A stretch of DNA of 40,826 bases from Opitutaceae bacterium (GTDB lineage Bacteria > Verrucomicrobiota > Verrucomicrobiia > Opitutales > Opitutaceae). The stretch is from NCBI GenBank assembly GCA_030693515.1, contig JAUYAK010000016.1, forward strand, positions 1 to 40,826, written 5' to 3'. Under the pieces are notes generated by a model. That model made no database searches, had not been told where the DNA came from, and saw nothing but the letters and a program-made list of their open reading frames with translations. This document shows positions 7,593 through 15,224 of the stretch, piece after piece. The stretch's first letter is position 1. Every line of letters begins with the position of its first letter. A program made the translations under genes and the position numbers.

Positions 7593-8408
7593 ATGTATCA
7601 GAGTTTCTACGGATTTGCGGAGATGCCTTTCAACATCACCCCGGATCCACGCTTCCTCTACCTGAGCCCGACTCACCAAGAGGCGCTCCAACACCTCAAA
7701 TATGGGGTGATGGAGCGCAAGGGGTTCATCGTGCTCGTGGGCGAGGTGGGCTGCGGCAAGACCACCCTCTGCCGCCGGTTCCTCAACGAGCTCGATCCGG
7801 CGCGTTTTGACACGGCGCTCATCCTCAACCCGCGCCTCACCGAGACGCAGATGCTCAAGGCCATCCTCACCGAGCTCGGCGAGACGGACCACGGCAGCAA
7901 TCCGCACGATCTCGTGTCGCAGGTAAACCGCGTGCTGCTCGATCGCATCGAGCGCAACCGCGACATCGTGCTGATCATCGACGAGGCGCAGAATCTGACC
8001 TTCGAGGTGCTCGAGCAGATCCGACTCCTTTCCAATCTCGAGACCGACAAGCAGAAGCTCCTCCAGATCGTGCTCATGGGACAGCCCGAGCTGAAGCAGA
8101 TGCTCGCCCGCGACGAGCTGCGCCAGCTCCGCCAGCGCATCCTCGTCCACTACGAACTCCGCCAGCTCACGCCGACCGATCTCGCCCACTACATCCAGCA
8201 CCGCCTCACGCTGGCGGGCGGCAACGGCCGGCCGACCTTCACGCGCTGGGCCCTACGCGCCCTCCACCGCCGCAGCGCCGGAATCCCCCGGATCCTAAAC
8301 AACCTTTGCGACAAGGCCATGCTCTCCGCCTTCATCCGCGACTCGGACGAGGTCAATTTCTGGGATGTGCGCCGCGCCGCCCGCGAAGCCGACACTCTCA
8401 CCCGCTGA
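7593..8408 (+). CDS. ExeA/GspA-like AAA ATPase (general secretion pathway)
   Basis: Predicted 271-residue AAA+ ATPase. It opens with the ExeA hallmark MYQSFYGFAEMPFNITPDPRF. Walker A is GEVGCGKTT (residues 50-58), Walker B is VLIIDEAQNL near residue 130, then sensor-type LLSNLETDKQKLLQIVLMGQPEL and the C-terminal lid segment GIPRILNNLCDKAML. The ATG at 7593 is chosen over a GTG at 7566 because it places this conserved N-terminus at position 1. In Aeromonas, ExeA with ExeB inserts the type II secretin. This homologue lacks the peptidoglycan-binding C-terminal domain of full ExeA (about 550 residues), as do many bacterial short forms. A GspB-like gene starts 12 bp downstream, supporting an ATPase/membrane-partner pair. 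Confidence 0.92.
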   Translation: MYQSFYGFAEMPFNITPDPRFLYLSPTHQEALQHLKYGVMERKGFIVLVGEVGCGKTTLCRRFLNELDPARFDTALILNPRLTETQMLKAILTELGETDHGSNPHDLVSQVNRVLLDRIERNRDIVLIIDEAQNLTFEVLEQIRLLSNLETDKQKLLQIVLMGQPELKQMLARDELRQLRQRILVHYELRQLTPTDLAHYIQHRLTLAGGNGRPTFTRWALRALHRRSAGIPRILNNLCDKAMLSAFIRDSDEVNFWDVRRAAREADTLTR

Positions 8409-8420
8409 TCGCCGCCGCCC

Positions 8421-9164
8421 ATGAGCCTCATCAATGAAGCCCTGAAAAAAGCGCAACGCGCGCGCCACGACGGCGCGGACGACACGCTCGCCGCCATCGG
8501 CGTCGACGCGCCCGCGACTGCCCTCCGACGGCCGGCGGAAAAATCCAATACGGCCCTGCTGATCGGCGCCGGGGCGCTGCTCATCGTTGTGCTATCCGTA
8601 GTGGCGACCGTTTACCTCGTCAACCGGCCCGGAACGCCGACCGCCACGCCCACCGTGGCCGCTGGGCCAAAGCCTGCTTCTGCGCCCGCTCCCGCGTCGG
8701 TTGCGACCGCGGCAAAACCCGCAGCCATGCCCGATCCGGCACCCGAGATCATCACGCCCGCACCGAAGCCTGCCACCGTCTCCGTCCCGCCGACAGTGCT
8801 CGTGGAATCGAAACCGTCCGTCGCACCCAGCCCGGAAAAGTCCGCGAAACCCACCGCGACTCCATCCCCTCCTGCTCCGCCGGAAAAAGTCGCCGCAGCG
8901 GCGACGCCCGCCTTTGTCGCCCCGGTCATCACCGCAGCCCTACCTCCGCCGAAGCCGGACGAGCGCATCGCCGAATTTGTCGAATCCATCCGCCTCACGA
9001 GCATCCGCGGAGCGGGCACCGACGGCCGCGTGCTCATGAACAACCGCGTTTACCGCGTAAACGACATCGTGGATCGCGCCCTCAACGTGAAGCTCACCAC
9101 GATCGCGACCGACACCCTCACGTTCACGGACGGCAACGGTTTTACTTACGTCAGGAATTTCTAA
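8421..9164 (+). CDS. GspB/ExeB-like inner-membrane protein
   Basis: Predicted 247-residue bitopic protein. The N-terminus MSLINEALKKAQRAR is the usual amphipathic signature of proteins encoded beside ExeA ATPases. One membrane helix (residues about 46-68, LLIGAGALLIVVLSVVATVYLV) is followed by some 110 residues of Ala/Pro/Lys-rich linker able to span the periplasm. A compact C-terminal domain follows (residues about 190-247), including SIRGAGTDGRVLMNNRVYRVNDIV. That end resembles the T2SSB/GspB periplasmic domain. It sits 12 bp after the ExeA-like gene. The pair probably works at the envelope, for example in secretin or pilus assembly, but no secretin or other gsp genes are in the window. Confidence 0.88.
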   Translation: MSLINEALKKAQRARHDGADDTLAAIGVDAPATALRRPAEKSNTALLIGAGALLIVVLSVVATVYLVNRPGTPTATPTVAAGPKPASAPAPASVATAAKPAAMPDPAPEIITPAPKPATVSVPPTVLVESKPSVAPSPEKSAKPTATPSPPAPPEKVAAAATPAFVAPVITAALPPPKPDERIAEFVESIRLTSIRGAGTDGRVLMNNRVYRVNDIVDRALNVKLTTIATDTLTFTDGNGFTYVRNF

Positions 9165-9182
9165 TCCCCGCCGCGGCCCCGC

Positions 9183-11435
9183 TCACGGCGCGAGCGACTG
9201 GATCCACTCCGCCATCAGGCGCACTCCCTCGGGATCGGAGGCGCGGCTGGCGACCGGCGGCATCTGCCCGGGCCCACGCACCGCCATGCGCGGCAATATC
9301 ACGCTGCGCCCCGCCGCCCCAGGCGCGACCACGCGTGCGTCTGAAATGCCGAGATCGCCGTGCTCGGGCGGCTGGCCGATCGTCTGCATGCGATCGGGCG
9401 GCACTCCCCACTCGAAGTTCATCGCGCTGTTGCCGCCGCCCGAGACGGTGTGGCAGTGCGCACAGTTGACCGCGAGATAGCTGCGCGCCCGCACGTCGAG
9501 CGACGCGGTCTGGTCCGCCGCCGCCGCGTAGCGCGCGAGCTGCGCGGGGGCGCGCGGAAGGAGCGTGGTCGCCGGTGCCACCCGCTGCTCGCCATAGTCA
9601 TCCGCCCCGCGCTCGGCTCGACGCCGGCTGCCCGCGGGCCGCGGCGCTGCATCGTGCAACAATGCCATCGCTTCCCATCGTGCGAGCTGGTCGCCGGTGT
9701 TGAGTTGGGCCTCGCGCAGCGTGAGCGAGAACGTCGCCTCCCGTGTGTGGCACATCAGGCACTCCGCGCGGCTCGGCACGCGCCACGGTTGGCCGTCGCG
9801 GAGGTTGAGGTCTGCGCCACCCTTGTCGGCCAGCGCGGCATCACGCTGCGCGGCGTCCCATACATAGGTGTAGCCCGCCCAGTCGCCCTGCGCTCGCGCC
9901 AGCACGCGCGTCTCAATCCGGCGGCCTGCCACACTCAGTGTTTGCACCAGCACGGTGCCATCGGGGGCCTCCCAGGTCTTGCCGTTGATGTCGATGGTGC
10001 CACCCGCCGGCACGGCGAGATGGTGGGCTCCCGTTGCGCCGTCGTGCCATCCGGGAGCGTTGATGGTGTAGGCCAGCACACCGGCCGCGGGCGTCAGACG
10101 GGCGGTGTCAGAAAACAGTCCCGTCTCGCTCAGGCGGCGGGGAAACGGTGCGGCCGGCGCGACGACCGGCCCGGCGCGCACCAGCCGATGCACGCCGCCG
10201 GAAGTCGGCTTGTTGGCACGCGGTGATCCATAGTCGGCCAGCACGATCTCGCCGTCGGCGTCGGCGGTGATGTGCGTCAGCGCCAGCGGCGTGTCGATGA
10301 GTTCGCGCAGCCATTCGAGTTTCGTGCCATCGTGCTTCGCCGCCCAGATGCGGCCCGTGTTGAAATCGCCGAAGACATAGGCGCCGCTCAGTTCTGGAAA
10401 CTGTTTGCCGCGGTAAACCACCCCGCCCGTCAGCGAACGGAACTCCGCGTGCGAAAATTCCAGCGTCGGCGGCGTGACAGGCGTCGGCCCCACGGGGCGC
10501 GTCGTGCTGAAGCGGCGGCTGCCCTCGTAGGCGCTCCAGCCGTAGTTGGCGCCGCGCCGCACGAGGTGCGCATACTCCCACGCGTCCTGCCCGTTCTCGC
10601 CGCACCAGAGCTGGCCGCTCTCCGCGTCAAAGGTGAGCCGCCACGGATTGCGCAGGCCGTAGGCCCAGGTCTCGGGGGCGAAGCGGTCGTCGCTCACGAA
10701 AGGATTGTCGGCCGGCACCGCGTAGGGTTTTCCCGGCGACGGATGATCAACGTCGATGCGGAGGATTTTCGAACGCAGCGTGCGCGGGTCCTGGCCGACG
10801 CGGTCCTTGTCGCTGTCGGAGGTGCCGTCGCCGCTGGTGACGAAGAGCATCCCGTCCGCACCAAACGCGATCCCGCCGCCGTTGTGGCCGTCGCTGGGCC
10901 ATTCGATAATCACGAGTCGCGTCGCGGGATCGGGCCGGCCGTCGCTCACCTTGTAGCGCACCAGGCGGGAGAAACGCGGCTTCCCGGCCCGCGGACCGTT
11001 GGTGCCGAGAAAGACCAGACCGTTCTCCGCGAAGCGTGGGTGAAACGCCACGCTCGTGATCTGCTCGCCCGGCTCCAGCAGCACCTCTGCGTCGCCCCCG
11101 TCGCCGTCGTGGCGGAAACGGCCGAGCCGCATGCCGCCGCCCCAGCCGCCTTCCTGATCGAGGAACCACATCCACCGGCCGGCGGGCGTCGGCGCGAGCG
11201 CCACCATCGACCGCGCATCGAGCCGCGGCCAGGCGCGCGCGGTGGCAAATCCCGTCGGCGCATCCGGCGACATCAGCAGACTCGTGCCCGACCAGGCGGC
11301 GCGCGGCACCGCCGGCGGGCCGACAAACGTGAGCGGGGCAAACTCCGCCGTGCGGTGATAGCTGGGCCGCGTGAGCGCCACGGCAGTGGAAAGTTCCTGC
11401 GCGGCCCGGGCGCCGTTGACGCGCGCGAAATTCAC
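9183..11435 (-). CDS. Downstream part of a split gene: PQQ-type sugar dehydrogenase (GSDH) domain plus cytochrome-like C-terminus
   Basis: Open frame of 750 residues from a GTG at 11435, but this is not a natural start. It begins inside the C-terminal strands of a CBM9-like domain and has no signal peptide. The frame continues upstream, codon for codon, past one TAG (11517-11519) into the 175-residue ORF ahead of it. Residues about 85-410 form a glucose/sorbosone dehydrogenase-like propeller (SVAFHPRFAENG, GGGIAFGADGMLFVTSGDG, SKILRIDVDHPSPG, YGLRNPWRLTFD, ENGQDAWEYAHLV, YVFGDFNTGRIW). Residues about 430-750 match the SO2930-type domain and carry two haem-c motifs, CLMCH and CAHCH. Intact, it would be a periplasmic or cell-surface electron-transferring sugar oxidase of about 953 residues. 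As it stands it lacks export, so it is probably inactive unless the TAG is read through or is a sequencing error. Confidence 0.75.
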   Translation of the reverse strand: MNFARVNGARAAQELSTAVALTRPSYHRTAEFAPLTFVGPPAVPRAAWSGTSLLMSPDAPTGFATARAWPRLDARSMVALAPTPAGRWMWFLDQEGGWGGGMRLGRFRHDGDGGDAEVLLEPGEQITSVAFHPRFAENGLVFLGTNGPRAGKPRFSRLVRYKVSDGRPDPATRLVIIEWPSDGHNGGGIAFGADGMLFVTSGDGTSDSDKDRVGQDPRTLRSKILRIDVDHPSPGKPYAVPADNPFVSDDRFAPETWAYGLRNPWRLTFDAESGQLWCGENGQDAWEYAHLVRRGANYGWSAYEGSRRFSTTRPVGPTPVTPPTLEFSHAEFRSLTGGVVYRGKQFPELSGAYVFGDFNTGRIWAAKHDGTKLEWLRELIDTPLALTHITADADGEIVLADYGSPRANKPTSGGVHRLVRAGPVVAPAAPFPRRLSETGLFSDTARLTPAAGVLAYTINAPGWHDGATGAHHLAVPAGGTIDINGKTWEAPDGTVLVQTLSVAGRRIETRVLARAQGDWAGYTYVWDAAQRDAALADKGGADLNLRDGQPWRVPSRAECLMCHTREATFSLTLREAQLNTGDQLARWEAMALLHDAAPRPAGSRRRAERGADDYGEQRVAPATTLLPRAPAQLARYAAAADQTASLDVRARSYLAVNCAHCHTVSGGGNSAMNFEWGVPPDRMQTIGQPPEHGDLGISDARVVAPGAAGRSVILPRMAVRGPGQMPPVASRASDPEGVRLMAEWIQSLAP

Positions 11436-11516
11436 GCGCCACGTCTCGCCCGGCGCGGGCCGCCCGCCCGTCAGCGCAAAATCGCTCCACGGAATCCGGC
11501 CCTCGACAGTCCAGCC

Positions 11517-11519
11517 CTA
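11517..11519 (-). other. In-frame TAG interrupting the CBM9-dehydrogenase gene
   Basis: The TAG follows codons for DPSDRD and is followed in the same frame by GWTVEGRIPWSDF. Together these read as an ordinary CBM9/DOMON C-terminal strand pair in which a single residue is replaced by stop. No frameshift is needed: 27 sense codons separate it from the GTG at 11435. A single base change from GAG, AAG or CAG would restore the gene. Confidence 0.85.
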
Positions 11520-12044
11520 GTCGCGGTCGGACGGATCGTTGATCGTGCCGCGCACGGACACGCGCAGCTCGACGTGGAAACGGTCGCGTTTCACCACGTC
11601 GGCCAGGGTGCGCACGCTTTCGGCCGAAGGAAAGAACGCATCGAAGATCGCACCGTGCGGGTTGAACTCGAACTCGTAATAGCCCGCGTGCCGCTCGGAG
11701 GGTTTCAGGAAAATCTCGAACACGTCGTCATTCCACATCGGGCCGTCATGCGCCGTGACGGCGTTGGCGATGTCGGCGTCGTCCATCTCCGCGAGGAAAT
11801 AGAGCCACTCGCGATCCCAGAGCACACGGGCCCGCGTGCCTTCGCGCGCGGCAGGCGCATCAGCCAGCCAGGGCAGGCGGAAGCCGTCGACGAGCTGCGC
11901 GTCGCGCCACACGGTGTCGTCGCCGCGCCCATCGATCACGGGGGCCGTGGCGGCCCAGCGGCATTCGTAACGCGGCGCTTCCGCGGCGAACGCCACCGCC
12001 GCGAGGAGTGAAAACAAGCATGTCGCCCGCAGGCTCGTGTTCAT
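11517..12044 (-). CDS. Upstream part of the split gene: exported CBM9/DOMON-like domain
   Basis: Open frame of 175 residues. A signal peptide (MNTSLRATCLFSLLAAVAFAAEA) leads to a carbohydrate-binding-module-9-like domain: APVIDGRGDDTVWRDA, a LWDREWLYFLAEMDDADI strand pair, WNDDVFEIFLKP, and YEFEFNPHGAIFDAFF. The domain is cut short by TAG before its last strands, which are found intact in the same frame just downstream. Known CBM9-type domains in this context bind glycans or haem (DOMON-like) and are often fused N-terminally to surface enzymes. The gene overlaps the end of the alpha/beta hydrolase gene by 4 bp (ATGA), so it is translationally coupled within the TonB-receptor operon. The truncated product is unlikely to fold fully. 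Confidence 0.75.
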   Translation of the reverse strand: MNTSLRATCLFSLLAAVAFAAEAPRYECRWAATAPVIDGRGDDTVWRDAQLVDGFRLPWLADAPAAREGTRARVLWDREWLYFLAEMDDADIANAVTAHDGPMWNDDVFEIFLKPSERHAGYYEFEFNPHGAIFDAFFPSAESVRTLADVVKRDRFHVELRVSVRGTINDPSDRD

Positions 12045-13201
12045 GGCTGGAGGAAATGTTCGAGAAACTGGAAAGCCTGCTCGTTCGATTCCGGAGTGGG
12101 CGAATGCCCCGGCCGGTTCGTCATCGCCACGCGCTGCTCAAAGCCGAGGAAGCGATTCACTGCCACGGCGTGGTTGAGCGCCCGCCAACGCGCCGGACCG
12201 TCCTCCGATCCGCCGGATACGAGGAAGGGCCGCGGCGCCATCAGCGCGTGCAGCTCATGCAGATCGTGGCCCTCTTCGACGATCGTCTTGTAGGCGCCCG
12301 TGCGAGGACTGGCGGGTGTGATCAGCCCGCGAGCACGGGTGCGCGCCGGATCGCGGCCGAGATACCACGGCTCCCAGTAGTTCACGCCGATGCGTGCTTC
12401 ATCGAACACTATCCCGAGGTCCGACCATACGGCGCAGGCGAACTTCTCATACAGGCACGAGGCAAACATCGCCCACTTGCCGCCGTAGGAATGCCCCATC
12501 ACGCCGATGCGCGCCGGATCGACCTCGGGCCGCTGCGCGAGCGCCGTGTGGCAGTTGGCCGCGAGATAGGCGTGGTAGCTGAGCGGCTGGCAGCGCGCAC
12601 CGCGAAGATCCGGCTGGTAGGCGTCATCGCCCGGCGTGCCGATCGCGAGCGTCACGAAGCCGCGGCGTGCCAATTGCAGAGCAAAGTCCCGGCCTTCTCC
12701 GCGTTCGCCGGACGTCAGCATGCGCTTCGCCTGCCCTTCGAGCGGCCGTGGCCCGTCATACGCGACACTCACCTCCGGCGCGTAGAAGACCACGAGCACC
12801 GCCGGACGGCGCTGGCCCTCCGACCCCGGCGGCACAAGGAGGTAGCCGTGCTGCATCACGCCCGGCGCCACCTCGATTTCCACGCGGTGCTGCACGATGT
12901 CGCCGCGGAGCTGGCGTTCGGTGAGTTCGACCCGCGGCCGCGCCACGAGCGGCGGCCACTCGCCCATTCGTGCCTGCCAGTAGGCGCGGATCTCGGCGCG
13001 CCGGGCGGGCCACTCCGCGGGCGAAGCGACCGCGCGGCCATCGTTGAAGCGCAGCGGCGAAGCATAGCCGCCGAATTGACCGGCGTGCTCTGGCGGTGGC
13101 GAAAAAAACGGTCGCAGCGACGCCGGCACCTCCTGCGCGCAAAGCGGGACCGCACCCAGCGCAGCCCACGCGCGCAGCCCAAACCACGCGCCACGGATCA
13201 T
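12041..13201 (-). CDS. Exported alpha/beta hydrolase (acetyl-xylan-esterase/dienelactone-hydrolase-like)
   Basis: Predicted 386-residue protein with an N-terminal hydrophobic signal ending near ALGAVPLCAQ. The hydrolase core shows an oxyanion strand AVLVVFYAPEVS, then the nucleophile elbow GHSYGG (Ser near residue 242), an acidic strand around MAPRPFLVSGGSEDGP and a C-terminal His in NRPGHSPTP, in the usual Ser-Asp-His order. The length and the segment ahead of the core (ARPRVELTERQ, VQHRVEIEV) resemble the exported esterase/peptidase families common in Verrucomicrobia and Bacteroidota that act on plant-derived esters. It overlaps both neighbours by 4 bp (PHP gene upstream, CBM9 gene downstream), which is strong evidence for one polycistronic unit. 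The substrate cannot be read from sequence. Confidence 0.82.
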   Translation of the reverse strand: MIRGAWFGLRAWAALGAVPLCAQEVPASLRPFFSPPPEHAGQFGGYASPLRFNDGRAVASPAEWPARRAEIRAYWQARMGEWPPLVARPRVELTERQLRGDIVQHRVEIEVAPGVMQHGYLLVPPGSEGQRRPAVLVVFYAPEVSVAYDGPRPLEGQAKRMLTSGERGEGRDFALQLARRGFVTLAIGTPGDDAYQPDLRGARCQPLSYHAYLAANCHTALAQRPEVDPARIGVMGHSYGGKWAMFASCLYEKFACAVWSDLGIVFDEARIGVNYWEPWYLGRDPARTRARGLITPASPRTGAYKTIVEEGHDLHELHALMAPRPFLVSGGSEDGPARWRALNHAVAVNRFLGFEQRVAMTNRPGHSPTPESNEQAFQFLEHFLQP

Positions 13202-14538
13202 CGCTTGGCTTCGTTCACCAGCGGTTGCGTCCAGGCCGTCTCGAACTCGTTCGCGATGCTACCGTTCACCTTGGCCTTGGACGAAACGATCTTGGCGCGC
13301 ACGTAGAGTTCGTCGCCCTGCAACGTATAGCTCGCGCGGGCGCCCTCGGCCTCGGCGAGCACGGCGCCAACATCCTTGCTGTAGCGGCGGTGCGGCAACG
13401 TGCGGGCCGGGCCCTTGCCGATGGGCGCAAGCAGCTCGGTGGTCCGGTCGTAGCCCCGGCGCGTGCCGATGAACTGCGTGCGGTAGGTCACGCCCGGCTC
13501 GGCCTTGATCGCGACACTGAGGGTGCGGCCCTCGCGCTTCACGTCGTCGAGCGTGACGCCGGACGACGCGTAGAAATCCCCCGCTTCCATCGCGAGCACG
13601 ATGGATTCGGCCGTGAGATGGCGCGCGCGGACCATCACCCAGCCGCGGCCCGCGTTGCTCTTGCCCAGGCCGATGGCGTGGTAGTGGTGCGAATCATCCG
13701 TCCCGACGCCGAACATCGGCTCGAGGCCCAGCTCGGCGAGCCGCACGGTGAGGATCGCGTCCCACATCGCATCCATGCTGAGGCGGGCGGCGTCCCCCTC
13801 GTTGTCGACGCCCGGATGGCCGTTATAGACCTCGAAGAATTGCTCGCCCTTCACGCGCATGAGTTCCTCCGCGGTGATGCCGGAGCGGAAATTGGGGTGA
13901 TTGAGGTGAAGGAGCATCGGCTGGCCGGTCCGCTTGCGCTGTTCATTCACGGCATCGACCGTCTGCTGCATGATGACCGTCGCATCCTCGCCGGCGACGA
14001 CCGCGACGTTCTCCCGCGGGTTGGTGAGATTCATGTGCACGGGGCCCGTCCGCTCGGGCAGGGTATCCGTCTTCGGACGTTTCCAGTTCGAGGTGATCTC
14101 GAGGCCGGGAATCATCAGGAAACGGCCGGGCTCCTCCAGGAGCGAGCGATACTCGTCGAGCGGCTTAAGCCGCACACTGCGCTTGCCGTTGGCCTCGCGG
14201 ACTTCGACCCAATCAGGCCCGAAGCGGCGCAGGTATTTTTCCAGCACCATGCCGCCGCCGCGGTCGTTGGGCACGCCGCCGATCGCGACGGGCGTCTTCA
14301 GTTCCAGCCAGCGCTGGCCCTGCTGGAGCAGGTTGTGATCGGAGAGGGCGAGGAAGTGGTAGCCCTCGCGCTTAAACCAGTCGGCGATCATCTCGGGGTA
14401 GTCGTCGCCGTCGCTCCAGAGCGAATGCGTGTGGAGGTTGCCCTTGAACCAACGGGGCTCGGCGGCACCGAGGCCACTGGCCAGCAAGCAGACAACGAGG
14501 ACGGCGCAGCGCGCGCGCGCGAAGGGGAAGCGGGGCAT
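13198..14538 (-). CDS. Exported PHP-domain metallophosphoesterase-like protein (CehA/McbA-type)
   Basis: Predicted 446-residue protein. The ATG at 14538 opens into a signal peptide (MPRFPFARARCAVLVVCLLASGLGAAE); an in-frame codon at 14592 would only add a basic tail. PHP metal motifs follow: NLHTHSLWSDGDD near residue 34 and LALSDHNLL near residue 62. Later ones include a PGLEIT strand, LLHLNHPNF, YNGHPGVDNEGD and VGTDDSHHYH. Cell-surface PHP proteins of the CehA type are annotated as phosphoesterases or carbamate hydrolases and use three metal ions. It precedes the alpha/beta hydrolase with a 4-bp overlap and follows a small exported protein at 58 bp. Location in the operon suggests it processes the same imported or surface-bound substrate. 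Confidence 0.85.
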   Translation of the reverse strand: MPRFPFARARCAVLVVCLLASGLGAAEPRWFKGNLHTHSLWSDGDDYPEMIADWFKREGYHFLALSDHNLLQQGQRWLELKTPVAIGGVPNDRGGGMVLEKYLRRFGPDWVEVREANGKRSVRLKPLDEYRSLLEEPGRFLMIPGLEITSNWKRPKTDTLPERTGPVHMNLTNPRENVAVVAGEDATVIMQQTVDAVNEQRKRTGQPMLLHLNHPNFRSGITAEELMRVKGEQFFEVYNGHPGVDNEGDAARLSMDAMWDAILTVRLAELGLEPMFGVGTDDSHHYHAIGLGKSNAGRGWVMVRARHLTAESIVLAMEAGDFYASSGVTLDDVKREGRTLSVAIKAEPGVTYRTQFIGTRRGYDRTTELLAPIGKGPARTLPHRRYSKDVGAVLAEAEGARASYTLQGDELYVRAKIVSSKAKVNGSIANEFETAWTQPLVNEAKR

Positions 14539-14596
14539 GGGCAGAGCGTTGGAGCGGAGCGCGCGATGACAACCCCGTTTCCGTCCGCACACCGCG

Positions 14597-15163
14597 CTAC
14601 GGCGGCAGAATGCCCAGCACCACCGTAATCGCCTCCTGGCGCACGGTGAGCACGGCCCGCAGCTCCTCTTGGGCGCGGGTCAGCTTGGCGGCATGCTGCC
14701 GTTGCACCTCGGCGAGCCGCGAAAGACGGGAACGCACCTCGGCCTCGGGCAGACGATCCGCCACGGCAGCGCGGAGCGCGTCGCGCTCGCCGCCACCGGC
14801 GTCCTTGCGGTCCGGCTTCTTGCCCCGATCCATGGCGGGGGAGGCAACCGGTCCACCGGCAGCCCGCCGCGCTTCTTCCACGCGCGCGAGGCGCTCCGCG
14901 ACGATGGCCCATTCCTCGTCGTCGGTGATTTCCAGCCGCTCGCGCAGACGATCGAGTGTGCGGGCTTGCTGGTCGCTGACGGCGGGTTTGCCGTCCTTCT
15001 TGGATTCCTTTTTGGGTTCCACGAAGTCGCCGTCGGTGGCACGGCGCAGCTCACGCCGCTCAGTCTTCGGGATCTTGTCGCCATCGGCGGCGCGCAGGCA
15101 CCACGGGCCAAAGACGACCAAGACGGCACAAGCACGGGACGCGGCGAGCAGGGTATTCTTCAT
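14597..15163 (-). CDS. Exported charged coiled-coil protein, hypothetical
   Basis: Predicted 188-residue protein with a signal peptide (MKNTLLAASRACAVLVVFGPWCLRA). The ATG at 15163 is chosen for it; the longer frame to 15427 is the antisense shadow of the ceramidase-like gene. The mature part is very charged, with a Lys/Glu-rich stretch (PKKESKKDGKPA). Long helices follow (LRERLEITDDEEWAIVAERL; SRLSRLAEVQRQHAAKLTRAQ) and end in a hydrophobic AITVVLGILPP tail. The pattern LTDEEWxxVxPRL...R recalls periplasmic Spy/CpxP-like or Verrucomicrobial DUF proteins that follow oxidases, but I cannot assign a family. It lies between the ceramidase-like and PHP genes in the same orientation (61 and 58 bp gaps). 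Confidence 0.65.
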   Translation of the reverse strand: MKNTLLAASRACAVLVVFGPWCLRAADGDKIPKTERRELRRATDGDFVEPKKESKKDGKPAVSDQQARTLDRLRERLEITDDEEWAIVAERLARVEEARRAAGGPVASPAMDRGKKPDRKDAGGGERDALRAAVADRLPEAEVRSRLSRLAEVQRQHAAKLTRAQEELRAVLTVRQEAITVVLGILPP

Positions 15164-15224
15164 GGGGGCGAACGGAGCCGAAGACGAATAAGAGGCCAAA
15201 GCGTTACACCAGCACGCTACTTCG

